Assembly: GCA_900757615.1 (NCBI GenBank)
Contig: CAAEON010000044.1
Coordinates: 1-48,016, forward strand
Source of the DNA: an uncultured Collinsella sp.
Lineage (GTDB): Bacteria; Actinomycetota; Coriobacteriia; Coriobacteriales; Coriobacteriaceae
DNA: 48,016 nucleotides
Direction of reading: 5' to 3'
The stretch's first letter is position 1. The number at the start of each line of letters is the position of its first letter. Positions 8,177-15,283 of this stretch are shown one piece after another. The translations under genes and the position numbers were made by a program. The notes under the pieces are model-generated. The model searched no databases. It saw only the letters and a list, made by a program, of their open reading frames with translations, and had not been told where the DNA came from.

Positions 8177-8413
8177 TTAATCTTTAAGTCCAAAGAGGTT
8201 ATCGGCTTCATCGTCAGGCATATATTCCAGCACATCGCCCGGTTGGCAGTCGAGTGCCCGGCATATCGCGTCAAGAGTTGAAAAGCGCACGGCAGAAACC
8301 TTGCCCGTCTTGATACGCGACATATTGACCTGGGAGATACCCACGCGTTCCGCAAGCTCCTTGGATGAGATCTTGCGTTCGGCGAGCATGCGGTCGAGCC
8401 GCAGAATAATCAT
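8177..8413 (-). CDS. XRE-family transcriptional regulator (Cro/CI HTH, YozG-like)
   Basis: 78-aa single-domain repressor. The helix-turn-helix is clear: MLAERKISSKELAERVGISQVNMSRIKTGKVSAVRFSTLDAICRALDCQPGDVLEYM. The C-terminus is short and acidic. The gene lies 9 nt downstream of a membrane protein gene in the same direction. Pairs of a small XRE regulator with a DUF2975-like membrane protein are common in Gram-positive bacteria, and the regulator usually controls its own operon. That autoregulation is inferred from the family and not seen here as an operator. Confidence 0.92.
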   Translation of the reverse strand: MIILRLDRMLAERKISSKELAERVGISQVNMSRIKTGKVSAVRFSTLDAICRALDCQPGDVLEYMPDDEADNLFGLKD

Positions 8414-8422
8414 GGATTCCCC

Positions 8423-9061
8423 CTAGAGCAACTCGTCATCTTGTATTTGCAGGATACACCCGTACTGGAAGACGCTGGCAATCAGGCTAATAATCAGGCC
8501 AGCAAAGAGCATAGAGGCGTCGAGCAGCTGGCCGCCAAGCGCATCCGTAAAGCTGCCGCCAAATCCTGAGAGTATTAGCCCCGTGACTATGGCACTAAAA
8601 AGTTTCACGGCGGCGCCGCCGATAAGGAACAAATGTCCTACTTGACGTAGTATGCGGATACATTCGAGGTCAAAGGGCCTGCCCGCCTTTTCAATGGCGG
8701 AGAAAAACCTGTATGCGCTTAGCACAATGGCAAGCGCAAGGCATGTCATCATGGCGCTCCCTATGACAGTATGACCGTCGTGCGCGACAAGCATAAGAGG
8801 GGTCTGTTCATTGGCGCCGACGAGAGCGAGACATGGCCCTTCGCCGGCATTAAGCTCTACGGATTGGAGGCAGAACCCTTGGGAGAGGCTAGGCAATATG
8901 AGTAGAAGGTCGATTGCAATGACTGCGAGGAGTCCCAGAGCGAGCGCTACGGCGGTGCAGATTGTGGCCCATTTGCAGATGTGAGCGAGCTTCCTCAGAT
9001 CGGCTATTGCCTGTTCGCGGTTGATGGGTTCATTCGATTTGGATACATTCCAGCGGATCAT
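8423..9061 (-). CDS. DUF2975-like membrane protein
   Basis: About 212 aa with four membrane segments: ATICTAVALALGLLAVIAIDLLLIL, AMMTCLALAIVLSAYRFFSAI, LFLIGGAAVKLFSAIVTGLILSGFG and SMLFAGLIISLIASVFQYGCIL. A hydrophilic loop with two Cys lies between the first two. The ending GCILQIQDDELL is the typical DUF2975 finish (more often quoted as LQ-E-DE-L), where the conserved acidic C-terminus precedes an XRE partner gene, as here. The start is taken at ATG 9061, preceded by GGAGGAG; an in-frame ATG at 9082 is the alternative. Function of the family is unknown. Confidence 0.75.
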   Translation of the reverse strand: MIRWNVSKSNEPINREQAIADLRKLAHICKWATICTAVALALGLLAVIAIDLLLILPSLSQGFCLQSVELNAGEGPCLALVGANEQTPLMLVAHDGHTVIGSAMMTCLALAIVLSAYRFFSAIEKAGRPFDLECIRILRQVGHLFLIGGAAVKLFSAIVTGLILSGFGGSFTDALGGQLLDASMLFAGLIISLIASVFQYGCILQIQDDELL

Positions 9062-9309
9062 AGCTCCTCCAACCGATGTCATGGATGATACTTGTATCTT
9101 ATATCATACTTAATGATAAACGATAAACAATTACAGATTAGAGTAAGTAATGTTTGTGAGACGAATAGCGAGAGCTATGGCACATTCAGGGAGTGGCAGT
9201 TTGGCGCGCGGGGGATGGACGAGTATTGAAATATCCTGCAACCGCGCAAGTGCTTCATCGAGTCTCCCCAATTCATCTAGGAAGAAGGCTGCAAACGATT
9301 GCAAGTAAC

Positions 9310-9339
9310 CGGTGAACGGTCGAAAACTACCGTTCACCG
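9310..9339. promoter_or_regulatory. Inverted repeat of the CGGTGAACGGT motif
   Basis: CGGTGAACGGT (9310-9320) faces ACCGTTCACCG (9329-9339) as a perfect 11-bp inverted repeat with an 8-bp spacer. The same motif recurs at 9528-9538, 41302-41312 and, reversed with one change, at 42490-42500. All copies lie before sugar operons. Confidence 0.55.
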
Positions 9340-9486
9340 ATAATTTCTAACCTGGTTCTAACTGGTATTAAGTCAAAAAGACCAATTCACAAATCTTCAC
9401 AATGACCTGCATTTTTTCTACACGCTATATTTAGCCGCCCTACGTTGTTTGGACACAGGAAAAGATCCGATCTTTTGCCAAAGCAT

Positions 9487-9502
9487 TTCGAAACGGTTTC
9501 AA
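9487..9502. promoter_or_regulatory. cre-like catabolite site
   Basis: Read on the minus strand, TTGAAACCGTTTCGAA matches the Firmicutes cre consensus WTGNAANCGNWNNCW at all but one position. Whether this organism has a CcpA-type regulator binding such a site cannot be told here. Confidence 0.35.
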
Positions 9503-9632
9503 AACTGCAGGTAGAAGTGTTAACGAGCGGTGAACGGTCGATTTATCACCGTGAGCGGTGCAAAAACGTTTTACTGTATGAATCAACGAAAGCGTCCTCT
9601 TCTGGGGTGATATAGTGACAACAACACGTCAC

Positions 9633-9661
9633 GTGGTTACTACCAGTTTAGAAACCACTGG
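9633..9661. promoter_or_regulatory. GntR operator before the amino-sugar PTS operon
   Basis: GTGGTTACTACCAG (9633-9646) is nearly identical to the site before agaS (13925-13938). The core TGGTTACTACCA resembles HutC/NagR-type operators (TGGT-N4-ACCA). It is followed by a second inverted element, GTGGTT (9633-9638) with AACCAC (9653-9658) and CCAGT with ACTGG, so two overlapping sites may exist. Confidence 0.75.
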
Positions 9662-9762
9662 TCTTCAACGAACGCTTTCCAAGAAGCTTTAAGGGCGAGC
9701 GCCCGCTGGCTTCCGAAAATCATCGGACTCGTATTGCACATACCTTCGGAAGGGAAATTTGA

Positions 9763-10206
9763 ATGGTTGGCTTTATTCTTACCGGTCATGGACAGTTCGC
9801 ACCCGGCCTCGCAAGCGCTATCGCTATGGTCGCCGGCGACCAGCCCGCTTTTACCGTCGTTCCTTTTGAGGGCGACCAGGCTGCTTCCTACGGTGAGGAT
9901 CTCCGCGCCGCTATCACCGCCATGCGCGAGGAGTGCGATGGTGTGCTCGTCTTTACCGACCTGCTCGGTGGTACCCCGTTTAACCAGTCGATGATGATTG
10001 CCCAGGATGTCGACAATGTCGAGGTTCTGACTGGCACCAACCTTCCCATGGTTATTGAGCTTCTGTTCCTCCGCGGTAACGCCACGCTCGCCGAGCTTGG
10101 CGAGCAGGCCGTGACCGTTGGCCAGACGGGCATCACCGCCCAGACGGTCGCATCCGTTGCCGGCTCCGAGGAAGAGGATATCTTCGGCGACGAGGACGGC
10201 ATCTAA
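9763..10206 (+). CDS. agaF: PTS mannose-family EIIA component (amino-sugar)
   Basis: 147-aa cytoplasmic EIIA of the mannose superfamily. It receives phosphate from HPr on the His of the GHGQFAPGL motif (His9) and passes it to EIIB. The fold signature MVGFILTGHG, the VLVFTDLLGGTPFNQSMMIA segment and NLPMVIELLF are all present, and length is normal. The C-terminus is a short acidic tail (EEEDIFGDEDG). Its stop overlaps the start of the next gene by one base. It leads a five-gene PTS operon under the GntR operator at 9633. GalNAc or a related amino sugar is inferred from agaS, nagA and lacC downstream; sequence alone does not fix the sugar. Confidence 0.9.
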   Translation: MVGFILTGHGQFAPGLASAIAMVAGDQPAFTVVPFEGDQAASYGEDLRAAITAMREECDGVLVFTDLLGGTPFNQSMMIAQDVDNVEVLTGTNLPMVIELLFLRGNATLAELGEQAVTVGQTGITAQTVASVAGSEEEDIFGDEDGI

Positions 10207-10487
10207 TGGCCGATTTCGGAGCCAACGTCCTGAGCTCCTCGGTTGCCCTTTTAGGCCTGCTTGTCGTCATGGGCTTGATTTACACCATCTGGTCGCAAAT
10301 CAACATGAAGAAGAAGCAGAAGTACTTCAAGGAGCTGCACACCGAGCTCAAGCCGGGTCAGGAGGTTCTTTTCGCCGGCGGTATCTACGGAACCGTCAAG
10401 GGCATCGAAGGCGAAAAGGTCCAGATCAAAGTCCGATCCGGTGCCGTCGTAGATGTTTCGCGTTACGCGATTCAGGAGATCAAGTAA
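10206..10487 (+). CDS. yajC: YajC-like protein within the PTS operon
   Basis: 93 aa. One N-terminal membrane span (residues about 9-30, SSSVALLGLLVVMGLIYTIWSQ) is followed by KKKQKYFKELHTELKPGQEVLFAGGIYGTVKGIEGEKVQIKVRSGAVVDVSRYAI, the typical YajC domain (PGDEVVT-GGIYG-V pattern). YajC is normally an accessory subunit of the Sec translocon. Here it overlaps the EIIA stop by one base and precedes EIIB, so it is co-translated with PTS genes. YajC paralogues also sit in mannose-family PTS operons for glycosaminoglycan sugars in streptococci, so this is probably a dedicated PTS-linked copy. Its task there is unknown. Confidence 0.85.
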   Translation: MADFGANVLSSSVALLGLLVVMGLIYTIWSQINMKKKQKYFKELHTELKPGQEVLFAGGIYGTVKGIEGEKVQIKVRSGAVVDVSRYAIQEIK

Positions 10488-10523
10488 CTGTCGTCAGCAA
10501 ATAACGAAAGGAAGCTGATCAAC

Positions 10524-11006
10524 ATGGCAGAACCCAACATTCTTCTTACCCGCATCGATAACCGACTGGTCCATGGTCAGGTCGCTACCCAGTGGAACTC
10601 CACCCTGGGCTCCAACCTCATCCTCGTCGCCAACGACGACGTGTCGACCAACACCATGCGTCAGAACCTCATGAAGATGGCCGCTCCCACCGGCGTCGCT
10701 ACGCGTTTCTTCTCCCTGCAGAAGACCATCGACGTCATCGGCAAGGCGAGCCCGCGCCAGAAGATCTTCATCGTGGCCGAAACACCGGAAGACGTGCTTA
10801 CGCTCGTCAAGGGCGGTGTGCCTATAAAGAAGGTAAACATCGGCAACATGCACATGTCGGAAGGAAAGCGCCAAGTCGCCACCTCCGTCGCAGTTAACGA
10901 CGAGGATGTCGCTGCGTTTAAAGAGCTGCAGGAATTGGGGGTGGAGTTGGAGATCAGGCGCGTTCCGAGCACGCCTGTTGAGGACACGAGCAAGCTCTTC
11001 TCGTAA
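10524..11006 (+). CDS. agaB: PTS mannose-family EIIB component (amino-sugar)
   Basis: 160-aa EIIB with the active-site motif RIDNRLVHGQV; His17 is the expected phosphorylated residue. Further family marks are SNLILVANDDVS, FFSLQKTIDVI, VAETPEDVLTLVKGGVPIKKVNIGNMHMSEGKR and the C-terminal LQELGVELEIRRVPS. It takes phosphate from EIIA and gives it to the sugar entering through EIIC/EIID. AAAGGAAG lies upstream of ATG 10524. It has a close paralogue at 22629 in which the His is Tyr. Third gene of the operon. Confidence 0.92.
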   Translation: MAEPNILLTRIDNRLVHGQVATQWNSTLGSNLILVANDDVSTNTMRQNLMKMAAPTGVATRFFSLQKTIDVIGKASPRQKIFIVAETPEDVLTLVKGGVPIKKVNIGNMHMSEGKRQVATSVAVNDEDVAAFKELQELGVELEIRRVPSTPVEDTSKLFS

Positions 11007-11096
11007 TCCTCGTGATCCACGTTGTCAGGAGTGAAACCCTGACATTCTGTACGTGAAATCCAAAGTGCGTACATACATTTTGAAAGGAGGAGCAAG

Positions 11097-11897
11097 ATGG
11101 AATACACGATCTTCCAGGTCGCTCTGGTCTTCATCGTCACGTTTGTCGCGGCAATCGACCAGTTTAACTTCCTCGAGTCTCTCTATCAGCCCATCGTCAC
11201 CGGCGCCGTCATCGGTCTTATCCTTGGCGACCTCAACACCGGTCTTCTCGTGGGTGGTACTTATCAGCTCATGACGATCGGCAACATGCCGATCGGAGGT
11301 GCTCAGCCGCCTAACGCTGTTATCGGCGGCATCATGGCAGCCATTCTCGCTATTGCTACGGGCCTCGAGCCCAACGCGGCAGTCGGCCTTGCCATTCCGT
11401 TCGCTCTGCTTGGTCAGCTCGGCGTTACCCTGGTCTTCACGCTTATGTCGCCGCTCATGTCCTCCGCGGACAACATGGCTCACAACGCTGACACCAAGGG
11501 TATCGAGCGTCTGAACTACTTCGCCATGGCTCTGCTCGGCCTGATCTTCGCTGTCGTCGTCACCCTGTTCTTCATCGCTGGCGCTACCATCGGTCAGACC
11601 ATCGCTTCCGCCATCCCGACTTGGCTGCAGACCGGTCTCTCCGCTGCAGGCGGCATGATGCGCTTCGTCGGCTTCGCCGTCCTGCTCAAGGTTATGATGA
11701 ACCGCGATATGTGGGGCTTCTTCCTCATGGGCTTTGGCCTCGCGCTCATCACCGTTGCCAACGATTCTCTGGCAACCCCTGCTCTGCTCATCCTCGCTCT
11801 CATCGGCTTCGGCATCGCTTTCTGGGACTTCCAGCAGCAGACCGAGCTGAAGGGTGCAGCTGTTTCTGACGGAGGTGACTTCGAAGATGGCATCTAA
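11097..11897 (+). CDS. agaC: PTS mannose-family EIIC component (amino-sugar)
   Basis: 266-aa integral membrane channel subunit of the mannose superfamily. The N-terminus VALVFIVTFVAAIDQFNFLESLYQPIVTG, the LVGGTYQLMTIGNMPIGGAQPPNAVIGGIMA segment and many hydrophobic helices are typical of AgaC/AgaW/ManY. A strong ribosome site (AAGGAGG) lies 6 nt before ATG 11097. The end overlaps the EIID start by 11 nt. With EIID it forms the membrane transporter for the amino sugar. Confidence 0.92.
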   Translation: MEYTIFQVALVFIVTFVAAIDQFNFLESLYQPIVTGAVIGLILGDLNTGLLVGGTYQLMTIGNMPIGGAQPPNAVIGGIMAAILAIATGLEPNAAVGLAIPFALLGQLGVTLVFTLMSPLMSSADNMAHNADTKGIERLNYFAMALLGLIFAVVVTLFFIAGATIGQTIASAIPTWLQTGLSAAGGMMRFVGFAVLLKVMMNRDMWGFFLMGFGLALITVANDSLATPALLILALIGFGIAFWDFQQQTELKGAAVSDGGDFEDGI

Positions 11898-12969
11898 TGA
11901 GTATGTGATCCCGGAGCACTACGAGGATCTCACTCCTGCTCCGCAGCTCGACCAGAAGACCCTCAACAAGATGGCTTGGCGCTCCTGCTTCCTGCAGGCC
12001 TCGTTCAACTACGAGCGTATGCAGGCCGCTGGCTGGCTCTACTCCATCATCCCCGGTCTGGAGAAGATCCACACCAACAAGAACGACCTCGCGGCTTCCA
12101 TGAGCCACAACCTGGAGTTCTTCAACACTCACCCGTTCCTCGTCACCTTTGTTATGGGTATCGTGCTTTCGCTCGAGCAGAACAAGGTTGACATCCCCAC
12201 GATTCGCGCCGTCCGCGTCGCCGCAATGGGCCCGCTCGGTGGTATCGGTGACGCCCTGTTCTGGCTGACGCTCGTGCCTATCACGGCCGGCATCACCTCC
12301 AACATGGCCATCAACGGCAACGCCGCTGCGCCGATCATCTTCCTGGTGATCTTCAACGCTGTCCAGTTCGCTCTGCGCTTCTGGCTCATGAACTGGTCCT
12401 ACAAGCTTGGCACCAGCGCTATTGACGCTCTGACCGCCAACATGCAGGCCTTCACGCGTGCCGCTTCCATCATGGGCGTCTTCGTCGTCGGTTGCCTGGT
12501 CGTCACCATGGGTGGCACCCAGATCAACCTCCAGATCCCCAACGGCACCACCCGTGGCCTTGCCCCTACTACCGTGATCGTCTCCGAGAAGGAGGCCGAG
12601 AACTTCACCGGTATGGAGGGCATCGATACCGAGACCGCTGAGGCCGGTACCATCGCCATGACCGATGAGGACGGCAACGCCCTCACCGCCGTCGATGCCG
12701 ACGGCAACGAGGTCAAGTGCGGCGTCGCCGATCTGGGCAACGGCATGGAGTCCGTGACCTACGCTACCGTCACCGAGGATCCGGTCAACTTCTCTGTTGC
12801 CGACACCCTCAACACCATCGTCCCGAAGCTCGTCCCGCTTATGCTTACGCTGCTGCTTTACTACATGTTCGCTAAGCACAGCTGGACCCCGACCAAGGGC
12901 ATTCTGCTGCTCTTCGTCCTCGGCATCCTGGGCGCTGGCCCGCTTGGTCTCTGGCCGAGCATCTGGTAA
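11887..12969 (+). CDS. agaD: PTS mannose-family EIID component with long extra loop
   Basis: 360-aa EIID. The start ATG 11887 lies within the end of agaC and has GGAGGTG 9 nt upstream. Family marks: LNKMAWRSCFLQASFNYERMQAAGWLYSIIPGLEKI, NLEFFNTHPFLVTFVMGIVLSLEQ, RVAAMGPLGGIGDALFWLTL and the C-terminal hydrophobic helix ending LWPSIW. Usual length is about 270-285. The surplus is a hydrophilic segment (about residues 220-300) between two late helices, holding TDEDGNALTAVDADGNEVK. It should lie in an exposed loop. The gene ends the PTS operon, with a strong terminator at 13036. Confidence 0.92.
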   Translation: MASNEYVIPEHYEDLTPAPQLDQKTLNKMAWRSCFLQASFNYERMQAAGWLYSIIPGLEKIHTNKNDLAASMSHNLEFFNTHPFLVTFVMGIVLSLEQNKVDIPTIRAVRVAAMGPLGGIGDALFWLTLVPITAGITSNMAINGNAAAPIIFLVIFNAVQFALRFWLMNWSYKLGTSAIDALTANMQAFTRAASIMGVFVVGCLVVTMGGTQINLQIPNGTTRGLAPTTVIVSEKEAENFTGMEGIDTETAEAGTIAMTDEDGNALTAVDADGNEVKCGVADLGNGMESVTYATVTEDPVNFSVADTLNTIVPKLVPLMLTLLLYYMFAKHSWTPTKGILLLFVLGILGAGPLGLWPSIW

Positions 12970-13035
12970 GGCTCTAGCTTGAGGGGTGTGTCCCTACGCG
13001 GCTCACACCCCGACCCCTTAAGCCATGTGTATGTT

Positions 13036-13074
13036 AAAAGCCGCGTGCTCGAAAGAGCGCGCGGCTTTTGTTTT
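13036..13074 (+). terminator. Terminator of the amino-sugar PTS operon
   Basis: A 15-bp stem (13036-13050 with 13055-13069, one G-U pair) with a GAAA tetraloop is followed by TTTTGTTTT. A GGGGTGTG/CACACCCC hairpin precedes it at about 12983-13012 without a U tail. Confidence 0.92.
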
Positions 13075-13078
13075 CTTG

Positions 13079-13107
13079 TTGATTCGGGTGTGGCAGACAG
13101 ATAATGC
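13079..13107 (+). promoter_or_regulatory. Likely promoter of the GntR regulator gene
   Basis: TTGATT (13079-13084) and TAATGC (13102-13107) are 17 bp apart, about 45 bp before the start codon. Both are moderate matches. Confidence 0.4.
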
Positions 13108-13153
13108 TAAACACCCAAGGTAGTAGCCGAGTTTGAGAAAATGGGAGGATAGG

Positions 13154-13885
13154 ATGGCGATCGGAGCGCGTAAGCAACCGCTGTACGATCAGCTGGTCGA
13201 TATTCTGACCGAAAAGATCGACCATGAATATCGCGCCGGTGACATGATTCCTTCCGAGCGCGAACTTTCGGAGCGCTATGGTCTCTCGCGCACTACGGTA
13301 CGCCTGGCTCTGCAGGAGCTGGAGCGTTTAGGACTGGTGGTTCGGCAGCACGGTCGCGGTACCTTTGTGACCGACCGTTCGGCAAAGGCAACCAATCTTA
13401 TGCAGTCCTACAGCTTTACCGAGCAGATGCGCGCGATGGGTCGCGTCCCCGAGACCACGATTCTCGAGTTTTGCGAGATGGAGGCCGATAAGAATCTGGC
13501 CGAGCATATGGGATTACGTATCGGTGATCGCATTTTTAAGCTCAAGCGCCTTCGTTCTGCCGACAACATGCCCATGATGGTCGAACGCAGCTATCTACCG
13601 GTTCGTCAATTTCTGTCTCTAAAGCGACCGCTGCTGGAGCGTAAGCCGCTTTACGATGTGATTGAGCAAGACTTTCAGCAAAAAATACGCGTGGCCGAAG
13701 AGGAGTTCTATGCGAGCATAGCCCGTCCCACCGATGCCCACCTTTTGGAAATCGTCGAGGGCTCGCCTGTGCTCGATTTGGTTAGGACTACGTATAACGA
13801 GTCATACGAGGTTGTGGAGTATACGCTCTCGGTTGCTCGTGCCGATCAGTTTAAATACAAGGTTTACCACCAGCGTAGCGACTAG
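13154..13885 (+). CDS. GntR/HutC-family regulator with UTRA domain
   Basis: 243-aa repressor. The N-terminal winged helix (residues 5-72: PLYDQLVDILTEKI, GDMIPSERELSERYGLSRTTVRLALQELERLGLV, HGRGTFV) is followed by a UTRA effector domain (about 90-235: EFCEMEADKNLAEHMGLRIGDRIFKLKRLR, MMVERSYLPVRQF, YTLSVARADQFKY). UTRA regulators often sense sugar phosphates such as GlcNAc-6-P or GlcN-6-P. Start ATG 13154 has GGAGG 5 nt upstream; a TTG at 13133 is less likely. It lies between the PTS operon and agaS, both carrying the same TGGTTACTACCA operator, so it should be their local regulator. This is inferred from context. Confidence 0.92.
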   Translation: MAIGARKQPLYDQLVDILTEKIDHEYRAGDMIPSERELSERYGLSRTTVRLALQELERLGLVVRQHGRGTFVTDRSAKATNLMQSYSFTEQMRAMGRVPETTILEFCEMEADKNLAEHMGLRIGDRIFKLKRLRSADNMPMMVERSYLPVRQFLSLKRPLLERKPLYDVIEQDFQQKIRVAEEEFYASIARPTDAHLLEIVEGSPVLDLVRTTYNESYEVVEYTLSVARADQFKYKVYHQRSD

Positions 13886-13924
13886 TGTTTTCACCGTTTC
13901 CATATGATGATTCTTTGTATTTAA

Positions 13925-13960
13925 CTGGTTACTACCAGATAACCAACTGAAGTGTATAAT
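13925..13960 (+). promoter_or_regulatory. GntR operator and -10 box before agaS
   Basis: CTGGTTACTACCAG (13925-13938; CTGGT and ACCAG arms) matches the site at 9633. A perfect TATAAT lies at 13955-13960, so the operator covers the -35 region and binding should block RNA polymerase. Confidence 0.8.
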
Positions 13961-13999
13961 TGCACGTCAGAGGATTACTTCTAGAGAGAGGTATTAGAA

Positions 14000-15166
14000 A
14001 TGTTCGAGAAGAGTGTCGAGGAGCTCACCGAGCTCGGCGCCCAGATCACCACGGCCGAGATTGCTCAGCAGCCCGAGCTTTGGCGTGATACGCTCAACAT
14101 CTATCGCGAGAACAAGGAGGCCATCGAGGCCTTCCTGGCCGAGGCTCGCGCTATGGGCGAGGGCCGTCTGTCCGTTGTCTTCACCGGTGCCGGTACGTCC
14201 GACTACGTTGGCGATACCTGCGCCCCGTACCTGCGTCACGCTGGCAACACTGATCTCTACGACTTTAAGCCCATCGCCACGACCGACATCGTGAGCGCCC
14301 CGCGCGACTTCCTGCGCGCCGAGGATCCCACGCTCGTGGTTTCCTTTGCCCGCTCCGGCAACAGCCCCGAGAGCCTTGCCGCCGTTGCCGTTGCCAAGGA
14401 GCTCGTCCACAACGTCAAGTTCCTCAACATCACCTGCGCTCCCGAGGGCAAGCTCGCCGTCGAGTCCGCTGATGACCCCAATGCGCTGACGCTGCTCATC
14501 CCGCGCGCCAACGACAAGGGCTTCGCCATGACCGGTTCTTACACCTGCATGACCCTGCTCTCCACCCTTATTTTCGACACTGCCTCTGACGAGCAGAAGG
14601 CCGAGTGGGTCGAGACCATCGCCAAGATGGGCGAGGAGGTTATCGCTCGCGAGTCCGAGGTCGCCGATTACCTCGCTGGCGACTTCAACCGCGTGACCTA
14701 CTTGGGTTCCGGCTCCTTCGGTGGCCTTGCCCAGGAGAGCCAGCTCAAGATCCTCGAGCTCGCTCACGGTCTGGTCGCTACTTCCTACGACACCTCCATG
14801 GGCTATCGTCACGGACCTAAGTCCTTCGTCGACGATAAGACGCTCGTCTTCGTGTTCGTCAACAACGACGCCTACACCCGTCAGTACGACATCGACATCC
14901 TCAACGAGATCGGTGGCGACGAGATCGCTCAGCACACCGTTGCCGTTCAGCAGGAAGGTGCCACCGTCTATGAGGGTGAGTCCTTCACCTTTAAGGGCTA
15001 CGAGGCACTTTCCGAGGGCTACCTTGCTCTGCCGTTCGTGATGTTTGCTCAGGCTATCAGCCTGCTCAACTCCGTGCGCGTGGGCAACACGCCCGATACG
15101 CCGAGCCCCACCGGTACGGTCAACCGCGTGGTTAAGGGCGTGACGATTCACCCCTTCACCGCTTAA
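14000..15166 (+). CDS. agaS: AgaS-type galactosamine-6-phosphate deaminase/isomerase (SIS domain)
   Basis: 388 aa with two SIS (sugar isomerase) domains. The first has VVFTGAGTSDYVGD and VVSFARSGNSPESLAAV; the second has VTYLGSGSFGGLAQESQLKILELAHG and the GYRHGPKSF motif typical of AgaS. AgaS proteins convert galactosamine-6-phosphate to tagatose-6-phosphate plus ammonia. The start follows GAGAGAGG at ATG 14000. It has its own operator-promoter (13925-13960) and terminator (15185), so it is monocistronic. It links NagA to LacC in the GalNAc pathway. A GlmS-like isomerase is unlikely because no glutaminase domain is present. Confidence 0.92.
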   Translation: MFEKSVEELTELGAQITTAEIAQQPELWRDTLNIYRENKEAIEAFLAEARAMGEGRLSVVFTGAGTSDYVGDTCAPYLRHAGNTDLYDFKPIATTDIVSAPRDFLRAEDPTLVVSFARSGNSPESLAAVAVAKELVHNVKFLNITCAPEGKLAVESADDPNALTLLIPRANDKGFAMTGSYTCMTLLSTLIFDTASDEQKAEWVETIAKMGEEVIARESEVADYLAGDFNRVTYLGSGSFGGLAQESQLKILELAHGLVATSYDTSMGYRHGPKSFVDDKTLVFVFVNNDAYTRQYDIDILNEIGGDEIAQHTVAVQQEGATVYEGESFTFKGYEALSEGYLALPFVMFAQAISLLNSVRVGNTPDTPSPTGTVNRVVKGVTIHPFTA

Positions 15167-15184
15167 TCGCGTCCCCCTGTAAGG

Positions 15185-15221
15185 GCGCCCGTCCGCTCAT
15201 AACGGCGGGCGGGCGCTTTTT
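15185..15221 (+). terminator. Terminator after agaS
   Basis: A 12-bp stem (15185-15196 with 15205-15216, one G-U pair) is followed by TTTTT. Confidence 0.92.
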
Positions 15222-15283
15222 GTTTTACGTGAGCTGGGTATAAGCATCACCACAGTCAACTGCTTTAGAAGCAAGGAGTGCAT

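Larger units (their letters stand above)
9062..9762. other. Long regulatory intergenic region before the amino-sugar PTS
   Basis: About 700 bp without a convincing gene. It is less GC-rich than its flanks and holds an 11-bp inverted repeat (9310-9339), a cre-like site (9487-9502), another CGGTGAACGGT motif (9528-9538) and the GntR operator (9633-9646). A leftward open frame at 9131-9337 (68 codons) has no visible ribosome site, overlaps the inverted repeat and matches no family I know. I treat it as non-coding. Confidence 0.6.

Noticed and set aside
9131..9337. 68-codon leftward gene
   Set aside because: No ribosome site, no family resemblance, and it overlaps the 11-bp regulatory inverted repeat.
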